DNA from: Phormidium tenue FACHB-1050 | GTDB lineage: Bacteria > Cyanobacteriota > Cyanobacteriia > Pseudanabaenales > Pseudanabaenaceae | Direction of reading: 5' to 3' | DNA length: 64,000 nucleotides | Assembly (NCBI RefSeq): GCF_014696925.1 | Contig: NZ_JACJQY010000020.1 | Span: 27,421-91,420 of the forward strand | In this document: piece by piece, positions 34,272 to 44,600 of the stretch | Layout: each line of letters starts with the position of its first letter | How positions within the stretch are numbered: position 1 is the first letter of the stretch | The notes under the pieces: generated by a model | The model's input: the letters and a program-made list of their open reading frames with translations, nothing else | The model's database searches: none | Told to the model about the DNA's origin: nothing | Made by a program: the position numbers and the translations under genes

Positions 34272-35471
34272 TTAAACATGAAGATCGGGAGGTGCAAAAT
34301 CAAAGGGAAGTTCGTTGTTAATTGCTTGAATTTGCTTTGCTTCGTAAGTATTCACCTCATTGATATAAGGTACAAGAATTTGCTTGAGCCGATCGCGATA
34401 AAAGCGATGCAAACTGTAATTTGGTGTCGCAGGAAATCCGCGTCGTTTTTTATGCTGACCACCTGCCCCTGGATCAAAGCGTTTAATTCCCTGTGCGATC
34501 GCCCATTCAATCGGCTTGTAATAACAAGCATTAAAGTGCAAACAATCAATTTCCTGCACACATCCCCAATAGCGCCCAAATAACTGATCATCCTTACGAA
34601 TACAAAAAGACATTCCGACAGGTTTGGGATAATCTTCGATCTCACCTGCCACAAACACAAGGCGATCGCGAAAACTATGGGCGAGATTTTCAAAAAACTT
34701 GCGGTTCAAATACTTGCTGCCACCCCAGAACTTATTGCAATGATCGTTATATAGCTCATACATATAGCCGTAAAAATAGTGCGGAATCTCTTCACCCGTA
34801 TAAACCCGCATCGTAATCCCTGAGCTTTCGACCGACTTGCGCTCTCGCTTAATATTGCGGCGCTGATTCGCATTGAAATTTTTGAGGTAATCATCAAAAT
34901 CTGTAAACTCTTGATTTTCCCAAACGTAACTATGGTGCATCCAAGTTGTGAAACCTCGCGACTCTAGCTCATGCTTCCAACTCGGATCAACATATAAAAA
35001 GTTGCAGCCCGACATTTGATGTTTGTCACAAAGGCGATCAATCTCCGCAAGCATTAAGTCATAGATTTTTGATAATTCGTTGGGATTATCGCTCAACTCA
35101 GGATGCACTAAAAAGCGATAACCCACCGCAGGCGTAAACGGAGCCATCCCCAATAATTTTGGATAATACTCAATCCCCAACCGATAGGACAAATCGGCCC
35201 ATTGATGGTCAAATACAAACTCACCTTGACTATGCCCCTTCAAATACAAAGGCGCAGCCGCCACTAATACATCACCCTGCCATACTAATAAATGACTAGG
35301 TAGCCACCCCTGCTGCGCGATCGCACAACCTGAAGTCTCTAGATTCGAGAGCCACTCCCATTCAAAAAAAGGAGTCGCCAAAGGTTTTGCGAGAATATTC
35401 CATGCCTCAGCCTTGACCTTATTAACCGTATCCACCCAAGTCGTCGTATAACGGGAAGCTTGTTGCAGCAT
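34272..35471 (-). CDS. FemAB-like acyltransferase (peptidoglycan biosynthesis/recognition, DUF482 type)
   Basis: A 399-residue protein of the GNAT-related FemAB_like family. Signatures include the N-terminal PFFEWEWLSNLETSGCA, APLYLKGHSQGEFVFDHQWADLS, LHF-type WENQEFTDFDDYLKNFNANQR RNIKRERKSV (split here by a space only), YNDHCNKFWGGSKYLNRKFF, and FDPGAGGQHKKRRGFPATPNYSLHRF near the C-terminus. Family members are annotated as peptidoglycan-related or as N-acyltransferases; substrate is not established. No membrane segments, so cytosolic. It stands alone, next to the decayed islet. Confidence 0.85.
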   Translation of the reverse strand: MLQQASRYTTTWVDTVNKVKAEAWNILAKPLATPFFEWEWLSNLETSGCAIAQQGWLPSHLLVWQGDVLVAAAPLYLKGHSQGEFVFDHQWADLSYRLGIEYYPKLLGMAPFTPAVGYRFLVHPELSDNPNELSKIYDLMLAEIDRLCDKHQMSGCNFLYVDPSWKHELESRGFTTWMHHSYVWENQEFTDFDDYLKNFNANQRRNIKRERKSVESSGITMRVYTGEEIPHYFYGYMYELYNDHCNKFWGGSKYLNRKFFENLAHSFRDRLVFVAGEIEDYPKPVGMSFCIRKDDQLFGRYWGCVQEIDCLHFNACYYKPIEWAIAQGIKRFDPGAGGQHKKRRGFPATPNYSLHRFYRDRLKQILVPYINEVNTYEAKQIQAINNELPFDFAPPDLHV

Positions 35472-35639
35472 AGTGAAAGTCTTGGCTGTATTTAAGTAAG
35501 TTGCTTAGTATACATAGCTTAACAAATGTAAACCCCAAAGTCAGAACGATGACTCAGTAATCTTCTTGACTTTTTGATTTTAAAAATCAAGAAACTTGTG
35601 AATTTATGTAAACAAATGGTGTCGTGTAACACCACCTAC

Positions 35640-36072
35640 GTTAATGTATATACATGGCACAAGAGACAGAGCAACTCAATCCAAACGCAAACCTAGTTTA
35701 AATGTTGAAAGTAAATCTTCAATGTTAAGGAGGAGCTAACAGAAAGAGTTAAAAGTCAAAATCGGATTGACGCTTTGTTGCTCCCCACGATTCTTTCGAT
35801 CTTTACGGGGCAGTGCTTATTCTAAAGATCGGTGTAGTTTTGATAACTTCGATAGCCTGTATTGTTATTGGGGTCTCTTAAATTTCTATTTAATGTTTAC
35901 TTAGGTTTTGACCTAGCATGAAAACGAAATGAGACAAACTTATGTAGTTGAAAAGATAAAGGCTACGGCGTACAGTTAATCAATACCCACACGTTCCAGT
36001 AAACCTCTAGTAGAAACCTTAATTGAATTATTTAAAGACATGAGTCTAGCAGCCTTCTGCTAGACTCATTCA
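35640..36072 (+). ncRNA. Candidate structured RNA ending at a terminator
   Basis: Proposed from architecture only: possible promoter-like TATATA near 35650, several pairable segments (GTCAAAATCGGATTGAC; GGAGCTAAC with GTTGCTCC; CGATCTTTA with TAAAGATCG), and an orphan plus-strand terminator hairpin. It could be a long 5' leader of tpiA or a 6S-like or other regulatory RNA. Strand and ends are inferred, and no known RNA family was recognised. Confidence 0.35.
36040..36069 (+). terminator. Orphan terminator hairpin upstream of tpiA
   Basis: ATGAGTCTAGCAG-CCTT-CTGCTAGACTCAT, then TCAGTTTTTGG. It is upstream of, not after, a gene, which implies an upstream transcript or attenuation before tpiA. 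Confidence 0.65.
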
Positions 36073-36084
36073 GTTTTTGGAGAT

Positions 36085-36123
36085 AAAAGCAAAGGTGATC
36101 TCTTCGCACCTACCTTTGCTTTT
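36085..36123 (+). terminator. Second hairpin upstream of tpiA
   Basis: AAAAGCAAAGGTG-ATCTCTTCG-CACCTACCTTTGCTTTT is a symmetrical stem with A and T flanks, 15 bp after the previous hairpin. Confidence 0.6.
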
Positions 36124-36195
36124 AATGATCCCTTTTTCGGTAAAATAAATAACAATTCATTATTTTCACAATCCTAACTCAGGGGTAAACGAGCA

Positions 36196-36945
36196 TTGCG
36201 TAAAATCGTTATCGCTGGCAACTGGAAAATGTATAAAAACCAGTCTGAAGCCAAAACATTTTTCTCGGAATTTCCTGCCCATCTCAAAGCCACCGCTCCC
36301 CAAGCGGCGATCGCTGATCAGCAAATCCTTATTTGCGTTCCATATACAAATCTGGCGATTCTACAAACCATCGTGCCAGCGATCGGTCAAGTAAACCTGA
36401 GTATTGGCGCTCAAAATGTCCATTGGGCAGAAAATGGCGCATTTACTGGTGAAATTTCTGCACCGATGCTAGTCGAGCTTGGCATCAAATATGTGATCAT
36501 CGGACATAGTGAGCGTCGTCAGTTTTTTGGTGAAACCGATGAAACTGTGAACAAGCGACTAAAAGCTGCACAGGCTCACGGATTAACTCCCATTCTCTGT
36601 GTTGGTGAAAGCAAGCAACAACGCGACGCAAACGAAACCGAGTCTTGGATTTTTTCGCAACTAGCTGCCGACCTTGTAGATGTTGATCAAAATAATTTGA
36701 TCATTGCTTATGAACCAATTTGGGCGATCGGTACTGGTGACACCTGCGCTTCTAGCGAAGCCAATCGTGTAATTGGACTAATTCGTGGTAAGCTTGCGAA
36801 CCCTGACATCACAATTCAGTACGGTGGTTCTGTCAAAGCTGATAATATTGATGAAATCATGGCGCAACCTGAAATTGATGGTGTGCTAGTTGGTGGAGCA
36901 AGTCTTGACCCAGCAGGCTTCGCCCGAATTGTAAATTATCGCTAG
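36196..36945 (+). CDS. tpiA: Triosephosphate isomerase
   Basis: A 249-residue TIM interconverting dihydroxyacetone phosphate and glyceraldehyde 3-phosphate in the Calvin cycle and glycolysis. The catalytic residues are intact: Lys in AGNWKMYK, His in [13 protein letters not shown], Glu in [12 protein letters not shown], and the phosphate-binding GGSVK and GVLVGGAS loops. The start is the TTG at 36196 (translated as Met), just before [15 protein letters not shown] lies upstream and no better ATG exists. The cytosolic dimer is expected. Two hairpins precede it, so expression may be attenuated (inference). It is followed by the independent promoter of the str operon. Confidence 0.96.
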   Translation: MRKIVIAGNWKMYKNQSEAKTFFSEFPAHLKATAPQAAIADQQILICVPYTNLAILQTIVPAIGQVNLSIGAQNVHWAENGAFTGEISAPMLVELGIKYVIIGHSERRQFFGETDETVNKRLKAAQAHGLTPILCVGESKQQRDANETESWIFSQLAADLVDVDQNNLIIAYEPIWAIGTGDTCASSEANRVIGLIRGKLANPDITIQYGGSVKADNIDEIMAQPEIDGVLVGGASLDPAGFARIVNYR

Positions 36946-37044
36946 GTTTGCTTAGATTACTTTCTGTTTACATGCTGTCCCTAATGATTTTTTAATAAAG
37001 ACAGCGATCGCCACAGCCGACATAACCATAACAAAGCTCATCAA

Positions 37045-37069
37045 GCTATGACAATTGCTATGACAATTG
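37045..37069 (+). repeat. Direct repeat CTATGACAATTG x2 at the rpsL promoter
   Basis: CTATGACAATTG occurs at 37045-37056 and 37058-37069, offset 13 bp. The second copy overlaps the -35 box, so it may be a regulator site or duplicated promoter element. Confidence 0.7.
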
Positions 37070-37096
37070 ACTTTGTGAGATCTACTTTGTTATAAT
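37067..37096 (+). promoter_or_regulatory. Sigma-70-type promoter of the str operon
   Basis: TTGACT at 37067-37072, an 18-bp spacer, and a perfect TATAAT at 37091-37096. It lies 51 bp before the rpsL ATG. Confidence 0.8.
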
Positions 37097-37147
37097 TATG
37101 TGCTGTTGATTAGAATACACAGCCGCAGATATACCAAATCATCACTT

Positions 37148-37561
37148 ATGCCCACGATCCAACAGCTCATCCGCACTGAGCGACAAACTATAAACACCAA
37201 AACAAAATCTCCTGCCCTAAAAAGTTGTCCTCAACGCAGGGGAGTATGTACGCGCGTCTACACTACAACACCCAAAAAGCCCAACTCTGCACTTAGAAAA
37301 GTGGCACGGGTACGCTTGACTTCTGGATTTGAAGTCACCGCATACATCCCTGGGATTGGACATAACCTCCAAGAACACTCCGTTGTGATGATTAGAGGCG
37401 GTCGTGTAAAAGATCTTCCAGGTGTGCGTTATCACATTATCCGTGGCACTCTCGATACTTCAGGTGTTAAGGATCGTAAGCAAGGACGCTCTAAATATGG
37501 TGCTAAGCGACCTAAGCCAGGTCAAGCCCCAGCAGCAAGCACAGGCAAGAAGAAAAAGTAA
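37148..37561 (+). CDS. rpsL: 30S ribosomal protein S12
   Basis: A 137-residue S12 protein of the 30S decoding centre. It begins [13 protein letters not shown] and has the invariant [35 protein letters not shown] and [17 protein letters not shown] loops, with Lys at the streptomycin-contact positions (wild type). The ATG at 37148 is chosen over an upstream in-frame start at 37100. It has a longer Lys/Ala tail, as usual in cyanobacteria. First gene of rpsL-rpsG-fusA-tuf. Confidence 0.97.
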   Translation: MPTIQQLIRTERQTINTKTKSPALKSCPQRRGVCTRVYTTTPKKPNSALRKVARVRLTSGFEVTAYIPGIGHNLQEHSVVMIRGGRVKDLPGVRYHIIRGTLDTSGVKDRKQGRSKYGAKRPKPGQAPAASTGKKKK

Positions 37562-37640
37562 GAATCATCTATAAAAAGGTTACTTAGTAGCCATTTAGTA
37601 AAATTAGCAATTCATTTTATAAGGTGAATTTAGTACCGCA

Positions 37641-38111
37641 ATGTCCCGTAGAACGAAAGCTTCAAAGCGCATAACTCCTCCAGATTCGGTTTACAACAGC
37701 CGTCTTATTAGTATGCTTATCCGACGTGTAATGTCACGTGGTAAGCATTCTGTAGCCTCTCACATTGTTTACAAAGCTCTTGACACAATTGGCGAACGCA
37801 CAGGAAACCCACCATTAGAGGTGTTTGACCGTGCAATTCGTAACGCTACCCCATTAGTCGAAGTAAAAGCTCGTCGTGTTGGTGGTGCTACTTATCAAGT
37901 GCCTATGGAAGTTCGCACTGATCGTGGTGTTGCCCTTGCCCTCCGCTGGTTAGTCCAATATTCTCGTGGTCGTGCTGGACGTAGCATGGTAACTAAACTA
38001 GCTAATGAGTTGATGGATGCCGCCAATGAAACTGGTCAAACCATCCGTAAGCGTGAAGAAACCCACAAGATGGCAGAAGCAAACAAAGCATTTGCTCACT
38101 ACCGTTACTAA
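37641..38111 (+). CDS. rpsG: 30S ribosomal protein S7
   Basis: A 156-residue S7, the 16S rRNA 3' major-domain assembly initiator. It reads [59 protein letters not shown] and [19 protein letters not shown]. Full length, 79 bp after rpsL and co-transcribed with it. Confidence 0.97.
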   Translation: MSRRTKASKRITPPDSVYNSRLISMLIRRVMSRGKHSVASHIVYKALDTIGERTGNPPLEVFDRAIRNATPLVEVKARRVGGATYQVPMEVRTDRGVALALRWLVQYSRGRAGRSMVTKLANELMDAANETGQTIRKREETHKMAEANKAFAHYRY

Positions 38112-38190
38112 CGTTGTTAGACCTTAGCTTGCCTCGCTATACTATTCTTAATATAAATTCTCAATTCCTGACAAACACGAGGAAACTATT

Positions 38191-40269
38191 GTGGAACGCT
38201 CTATTGCCTTAGATAAGGTACGCAATATAGGTATTGCGGCGCATATTGACGCTGGTAAAACCACAACTACAGAGCGAATTCTGTTTTATTCTGGCGTTGT
38301 TCACAAAATAGGTGAAGTCCATGATGGAACCGCCGTAACTGATTGGATGGCTCAAGAACGCGAACGCGGTATCACCATTACTGCCGCCGCTATCAGCACC
38401 AATTGGAAAGATCACCGCATTAACATCATCGACACTCCTGGACACGTGGACTTCACCATTGAAGTGGAACGCTCCATGCGTGTACTTGATGGCGTAGTTG
38501 CAGTTTTCTGTGCCGTCGGTGGCGTACAGCCTCAATCCGAAACTGTATGGAGACAAGCAGACCGCTATAAAGTACCTCGCCTCGTATTCGTCAACAAAAT
38601 GGATCGCATGGGGGCGAATTTTTTGCGAGTACGAGAACAAATTCGTGCGCGTTTTGGTTCTAATGCTGTTCCCATCCAACTGCCTATTGGTAGTGAAGCA
38701 GAGCTAGTAGGAATTATCGATCTCGTCAAAATGAAAGCCTACATCTATAAAGATGAAATCGGCAAAGATATCGAAGAAATAGATATTCCTGCTGACTTAG
38801 TTGAACTAGCTAACGATTGGCACGGTAAGCTCCTTGAATCAGTTGCCGATTCTGACGATGATCTGATGGAAAAATATCTTGAAGGTGAGGAACTCACTGA
38901 AGATGAAGTTAGATCGGGCTTGCGTAAAGGGACTCTTAGCGGCAAGATTGTCCCAATGACTTGTGGTTCGGCTTTCAAGAATAAAGGCGTACAGCTTTTA
39001 CTAGATGCCGTTATCGATTACCTTCCTGCGCCCAGTGATGTTAAACCAGTTTCAGGTTTGCTACCTAACGGTGAGGAGGCTACTCGTGAAGCAAAAGATG
39101 ATGCACCAATGTCGGCATTGGCGTTCAAGATCATGGCTGATCCCTATGGTCGTCTCACCTTTGTGCGAGTTTATTCTGGCATCTTGAAAAAAGGTTCCTA
39201 CGCTCTGAACTCTAGCAAAAACAAGAAGGAACGTATTTCTCGCCTGATTGTATTGAAAGCTGACGATCGCCAAGAAGTTGATGAACTCAGAGCTGGTGAT
39301 CTCGGTGCAGTATTGGGACTCAAAGATACCTTCACTGGCGACACCCTTTGTGATGACACCTCACCGATTGTATTAGAGACTCTGTTTATTCCTGAGCCTG
39401 TTATTTCCGTAGCTGTTGAGCCAAAAACGAAACAGGATATGGAAAAATTATCCAAGGCTTTGCAATCTCTGTCTGAAGAAGATCCTACCTTCCGCGTGAT
39501 GACCGATCCAGAGACTAATCAAACAATTATCTCTGGTATGGGTGAGCTTCACCTTGAAATTCTCGTTGATCGGATGAAGCGTGAGTTTAATGTTGAAGCG
39601 AACGTTGGTGCGCCTCAAGTTGCTTATCGCGAAACTATTCGCAGAACCGTTACCGATATTGAAGGTAAATTTGCCCGTCAGAGTGGTGGTAAGGGACAAT
39701 ATGGTCATGTTGTGATCAATTTGGAACCTACCGAACCAGGTACAGGATTTGAATTTGTATCGAAAATTGTGGGTGGTGTGATTCCTAAGGAATTTATCAA
39801 GCCTTCAGAACAAGGTATGAAGGAAGCCTGTGAATCAGGAATTCTGGCTGGTTATCCTGTAATTGACCTGAGAGCTACCCTCGTACATGGATCGTTCCAT
39901 GATGTGGACTCTTCAGAAATGGCTTTTAAAATTGCTGGTTCGATGGCAATCAAAGAAGCTGTAATGAAGGCTCAGCCTGTTTTACTTGAACCGATGATGA
40001 AGGTTGAAGTGGAAACTCCTGAAGACTACATGGGTGATGTCATCGGTGACCTAAGTCGTCGTCGTGGCAATATTGCGGGTATGGACGATACTCCATCTGG
40101 CAAGAGAGTTGAGGCAAGGGTTCCCTTGTCGGAGATGTTTGGTTATTCTACTGACCTGCGCTCTTCAACTCAAGGTAGGGCGAGCTTCTCGATGGAATTT
40201 AGCCATTATGAAGAAGTACCGAAAAATGTGGCTGAAGCCATCATCGCTAAAAGCAAGGGCAAAGAGTAG
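38191..40269 (+). CDS. fusA: Elongation factor G
   Basis: A 692-residue translocation GTPase. G motifs: [15 protein letters not shown] (G1), [10 protein letters not shown] (G2), DTPGHVDF (G3), NKMDRMGA (G4) and GSAFKNKG (G5). Domains II-V are complete, with the C-terminal [11 protein letters not shown] of domain IV/V. The start is GTG at 38191 with GAGGAAAC upstream. The gene is in the str operon, 79 bp after rpsG. Confidence 0.97.
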   Translation: MERSIALDKVRNIGIAAHIDAGKTTTTERILFYSGVVHKIGEVHDGTAVTDWMAQERERGITITAAAISTNWKDHRINIIDTPGHVDFTIEVERSMRVLDGVVAVFCAVGGVQPQSETVWRQADRYKVPRLVFVNKMDRMGANFLRVREQIRARFGSNAVPIQLPIGSEAELVGIIDLVKMKAYIYKDEIGKDIEEIDIPADLVELANDWHGKLLESVADSDDDLMEKYLEGEELTEDEVRSGLRKGTLSGKIVPMTCGSAFKNKGVQLLLDAVIDYLPAPSDVKPVSGLLPNGEEATREAKDDAPMSALAFKIMADPYGRLTFVRVYSGILKKGSYALNSSKNKKERISRLIVLKADDRQEVDELRAGDLGAVLGLKDTFTGDTLCDDTSPIVLETLFIPEPVISVAVEPKTKQDMEKLSKALQSLSEEDPTFRVMTDPETNQTIISGMGELHLEILVDRMKREFNVEANVGAPQVAYRETIRRTVTDIEGKFARQSGGKGQYGHVVINLEPTEPGTGFEFVSKIVGGVIPKEFIKPSEQGMKEACESGILAGYPVIDLRATLVHGSFHDVDSSEMAFKIAGSMAIKEAVMKAQPVLLEPMMKVEVETPEDYMGDVIGDLSRRRGNIAGMDDTPSGKRVEARVPLSEMFGYSTDLRSSTQGRASFSMEFSHYEEVPKNVAEAIIAKSKGKE

Positions 40270-40291
40270 TCCTTCAAAATACTCGACAAAT

Positions 40292-40347
40292 ACTCTATAA
40301 ACTAGAGTAGCAATTACCCAAAATGCTCTATAAACTAGAGTAACAAT
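40292..40347 (+). repeat. Two direct copies of a 22-bp hairpin motif between fusA and tuf
   Basis: CTCTATAAACTAGAGTAGCA and CTCTATAAACTAGAGTAACA recur at a 34-bp offset (40292 and 40326). Each contains CTCT-ATAAACT-AGAG, a 4-bp hairpin or dyad. They may mark a duplicated promoter or processing site for tuf. Confidence 0.75.
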
Positions 40348-40375
40348 CACTAAAGTTAAGGATAATTACGAAAAA

Positions 40376-41608
40376 ATGGCACGCGCTAAATTCGAGAGAA
40401 CTAAACCCCACGTCAATATCGGTACTATTGGTCACGTTGACCACGGTAAGACCACTTTAACTGCTGCAATTACCATGTCTCTTGCCGCCGCAGGTCAAGC
40501 AACAGCTAAAGCATATGACCAAATCGATGCTGCTCCTGAAGAAAAAGCTCGTGGTATCACCATCAATACTGCTCACGTTGAGTATCAAACTGTAGAGCGT
40601 CACTATGCTCACGTTGACTGTCCAGGACATGCTGACTATGTTAAGAACATGATCACTGGTGCAGCTCAAATGGACGGAGCTATCTTGCTAGTATCTGCTG
40701 CTGACGGTCCTGAGCCACAAACCCGTGAACACATCTTGCTTGCTCGTCAGGTTGGTGTACCTAACCTCGTTGTTTTCTTGAACAAAGAAGACCAAATGGA
40801 AGGCGAAGAAGAACTAGTTGAACTAGTTGAACTTGAAGTTCGTGAATTGCTTTCTTCCTACGATTTTGACGGCGACAATATTCCCATCACTCGTGGTTCC
40901 GCGCTGAAAGCTGTTGAGCAAATGACCAAAGATCCTAAAACTGCTCGTGGAACCAATCCTTGGGTTGATAAAATTTGGACTTTGATGGATTCTGTTGATT
41001 CCTACATTCCTACTCCTGAGCGTGCAGTTGACAAGCCTTTCTTGATGGCTGTTGAAGACGTATTCTCGATCACTGGTCGTGGTACGGTGGCAACTGGTCG
41101 GATTGAGCGTGGTACTGTTAAGGTTGGCGATATCGTGGAACTTGTTGGTATTACCGATACCCGTACTACTACCGTTACTGGTATTGAAATGTTCAAGAAG
41201 AGCCTAGATGAAGGTCTAGCTGGTGACAACGCAGGTCTATTGTTGCGTGGTATTCAGAAGGCTGACATTGAGCGTGGTATGGTTTTGGCTAAGCCTAAGT
41301 CAATCAATCCTCACACTCAATTTGAAGGTCAAGTCTATATTTTGACTGAGAAAGAAGGCGGTCGTAAGACTCCTTTCTTCCCTGGCTACCGCCCTCAGTT
41401 CTATGTACGTACTACTGATGTAACTGGTACTATTGCGAGCTTCACTGCTGATGATGGTACTGAGGCAGAAATGGTAATGCCTGGTGATCGCATCAAGATG
41501 ACAGTTGAGTTGATCAACCCTATTGCGATCGAAAACGAAATGCGCTTCGCTATTCGTGAAGGCGGTCGTACAGTTGGTTCAGGTGTTGTAACTAAGATCT
41601 TGAAATAG
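40376..41608 (+). CDS. tuf: Elongation factor Tu
   Basis: A 410-residue EF-Tu delivering aminoacyl-t[18 protein letters not shown] (P loop), [12 protein letters not shown] (switch I), [17 protein letters not shown] (G4) and GSALKA (G5) are intact, with domains II/III including [12 protein letters not shown] and [16 protein letters not shown]. The insertion that gives cyanobacterial and plastid EF-Tu about 409 residues ([12 protein letters not shown]) is present. It is the last gene of the operon; a strong terminator follows and rpsJ, often next in other cyanobacteria, is absent. Confidence 0.97.
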   Translation: MARAKFERTKPHVNIGTIGHVDHGKTTLTAAITMSLAAAGQATAKAYDQIDAAPEEKARGITINTAHVEYQTVERHYAHVDCPGHADYVKNMITGAAQMDGAILLVSAADGPEPQTREHILLARQVGVPNLVVFLNKEDQMEGEEELVELVELEVRELLSSYDFDGDNIPITRGSALKAVEQMTKDPKTARGTNPWVDKIWTLMDSVDSYIPTPERAVDKPFLMAVEDVFSITGRGTVATGRIERGTVKVGDIVELVGITDTRTTTVTGIEMFKKSLDEGLAGDNAGLLLRGIQKADIERGMVLAKPKSINPHTQFEGQVYILTEKEGGRKTPFFPGYRPQFYVRTTDVTGTIASFTADDGTEAEMVMPGDRIKMTVELINPIAIENEMRFAIREGGRTVGSGVVTKILK

Positions 41609-41616
41609 TTCTTAGA

Positions 41617-41667
41617 TTTTAAACAATAAAAAAGCCTCGCTAAGCGAGGCTTTTTTATTGTTTAAAA
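41617..41667. terminator. Bidirectional terminator between tuf and the WD40 gene
   Basis: TTTTAAACAATAAAAAAGCC-TCGC-ta-GCGA-GGCTTTTTTATTGTTTAAAA is a long symmetrical stem ending at the stop of the convergent gene. Confidence 0.9.
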
Positions 41668-44600
41668 TCAGGAAGGAGGAGTGGATTTGAGGTATTTGTA
41701 GAGCCAGCCACAGCCACCTAAGCAGGTACGCTTATCCTCTTCGGAAACATTAATATTCGTTCTTAAATATTCCTGTAACCATTGGCATCCCCGCATTAGG
41801 AGATTTTCGAGGTCGAGATTCCACATGATGATCTTCCGATCTTCACCCGATGACACCAGAATTTTGCCATTGGGACTAAAGCAGACACTTCGCACTGGTC
41901 CTTGATGTCCATTAAAGGTGCGTAAAAGCGTACCATCACCACTCCAAAATTGAATAGTAGAGTCTTCACTAGCTGAAACAATCGACTTGCCATCGGGACT
42001 AAAACAGACACTAGTGACTTCTGCACTGTGACCATTTAAGGTTTTGATTAATTGCCCTTCAATACTCCAAAGTTTTACACTTTGATCCATACTGCCACTG
42101 GCAATCATCTTGCCGTTGGGGTTGAAGCAAACTGTATAAACTTCAGCGCTATGTCCGTCTAAAGTTCCTAACAGAGTGCCATCCCAACTCCAGAGATTAA
42201 TCAGTTTGTCTTTACTTGCGGAGGCAAGCATACTGCCGTCGGGAGCAAAATCGATACTGTAAACTTCCGCAGTGTGTCCTGTGAGCGTTTGTAGCCATTT
42301 TCCATCAGCACTCCAAACTCGGACAGTACCATCTGCACTACAAGAAGCAAAAACTTGACCGTCACAACGATAAACAACCTTATAAATTTCCGCACGATGG
42401 GCGCTAATGGTATCAACTAAGGTTCCATCAGTTCTCCAGATTTTGATACTAGCATCGGCGGCGGCGGTCAATATGGTAGAACTATCGGGACTGAAGGTGA
42501 CGCAGTTAACCTTATCGTTATGACCTTCTAAGACCGCCTCAAGAGTACCATTGGCATTCCAGAGATTAACTGTTTTATCCTTACATGTAGATGCCAAAAA
42601 TTTAGAGTTAGGACTGACTGCAACCGAGAACACTTCATCTGTATGTCCCATCAAAGTTCTTAAAGGAGTACCACGGATTGCCCAGAGTTTGACAGTGGTA
42701 TCTCGACTGGCCGAGGCAAGAGTTTTGCCATCGGGACTAAAGGCAATACTATGGACAACGTCGCCATGCCCTTGAAACGTATATTGCAAACCCTGTTCTA
42801 TGTCCCAAACGCGAATTGTGCGGTCAAATCCGCTTGAAGCTACCGTGTGATTGTCATGACTAAAGGCGACGCTCCATACTTTGTCAGAATGTCCATAAAA
42901 AGTTTTCAGTAATATTCCATCTGATCCCCACATTTTAACGGTGCGATCGCGGATTCCAGAAACAATTGCTAAACCATTAGGTGCATAGGCAACACTTTCT
43001 ACAAAACTGTCATGTCCTCGTAAATGTCTGATGGGTACGCCCAGAGTATTCCAGATGATCAGATTGCGATCGGCACTACCTGAAACTAGAGACTTACTAT
43101 TGGGATGAAAAGCTACACAGGTAACCCAACGATCATGACCGCCACGCAAAGTACGAATTACAGTGCCATCATTTTTCCAAAGTTTAACGGTTGTATCTTC
43201 GCTTGCTGAGGCAATCATCTCACCGTCATGACTGAAACATACGTCTAAAACAGGACCTTCATGACCTCTGAGGGTAGCGATGGGTTGAGCGGCAAATTTA
43301 CCTGTAGATTCATCACGTTTCCAGATCTTGACCATATTGTCGCGGCTACCTGACACCAATAGGTTGCCGTTGGGGCTAAAAGCAACGCTAGTTACCCAAT
43401 TTGTATGACTGCTTAAGGTTTGGAGTAAAACTCCTGATGCGTCCCAAATTTTGATGGTGCGATCGCTACTAGCAGAAGCAATAAATTGACCATCGCGAGA
43501 ATAGCAAACCTTATTAACCCAAAATCCATGTCCTTCAAGACGATTGAATTCATGAGTACCATAGACGACTTGTTCTAGAGCCGTAATCGCTCGGATTTGG
43601 GTATTGGCACGTAGATTCTCAAGAGTGCTTTCGTCAACTTGAGTTGTAAGGCGTTTGAGCTGTACACCACCAATTACGCCCGCAATCATCGCTTCAATAT
43701 GATTATTAGAAAGAAATAGTGCTTCTGAAGAAATGGTGTAAGCAACTATTTTTTCGTTGATTTCGCCCATCTCAGCAATTACACGCTGACGACGTTCGGA
43801 CTCTAGGCTTTTTTCGAGTTCTTGGCTCAGTTTTTCGAGACGATCAGCATCAGCTGCACGTGCTGCTATCATTTGTTCCCGCTCGTTAACTCTTTGTGAA
43901 GCCTCTAAAAAGTTAAGATCGATTCTCGGTAATTCTGGTTGACCATCAGCCCAAGCTAGGGATTCAGCGAGACGGGTTCCCCGCAATAAGCAAGATTCAT
44001 CGGTTTCTTCAGATCGTTGCCAAGCTTGTAAAGCCTCCAGATATGGACAGTTACGCAGTTCAGAAAATTTAACCTTGTTTTTAAGTTTAATCACCACGAT
44101 CGAAACATCGTCGTCAGGAACGTCTAGTTCTGAAAATTGATCAAGGGCAATCTTTAAGCCTTGTAAAATATCTGTAGCTGAATATTCAGCTAGTTCAATT
44201 ACGGTTTTGCGTAGTGGGGAAATATCAGCCCCGTTAGATCTGCCAAATTCTTCTCCCGATGGACTAGTGGCTTCAAATAGTCCATCACTAAAAAAGATAG
44301 CAATATCCCCTTCATGCAGCGATCGCGAAGTGGCTTTATAGGCTGCACTATCAAAGCGCCCCAAGGCGATCGCAGGGTTGACAACCTCTTCACAGGTATT
44401 AGTTGCAGCCCGATAAATTAAAGGTCCGGGAATGCCAGCATTACCCAGATGCAGCTCATAGTTAACTAGATCAAGCGCACCATAACAAAAGGCGATCGCA
44501 TCATCAGTGCCGCTTTTGCAAAGTAATTGGTTCAAAGAATTCAACATGGAAGAAGGGTTTTGGAGCCTCCCCTGCTGACCATAGGCATCCAATTGTCCTT

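Larger units (their letters stand above)
35472..36195. other. 724-bp gene-free region with probable non-coding transcript
   Basis: No coding frame is convincing. It contains a hairpin GGTGT-CGTGTA-ACACC (35617-35634), a GGAGGAGCTAAC string, the inverted pair CGATCTTTA/TAAAGATCG (35799-35843), an intrinsic-terminator-like hairpin (36040-36069) and a second hairpin (36085-36123), before the tpiA leader. Confidence 0.6.

Noticed and set aside
35745..35895. A 46-codon TTG-initiated frame in the tpiA upstream region
   Set aside because: Composition (many Cys, Phe, Arg) and the overlapping inverted repeats argue for a non-coding segment.
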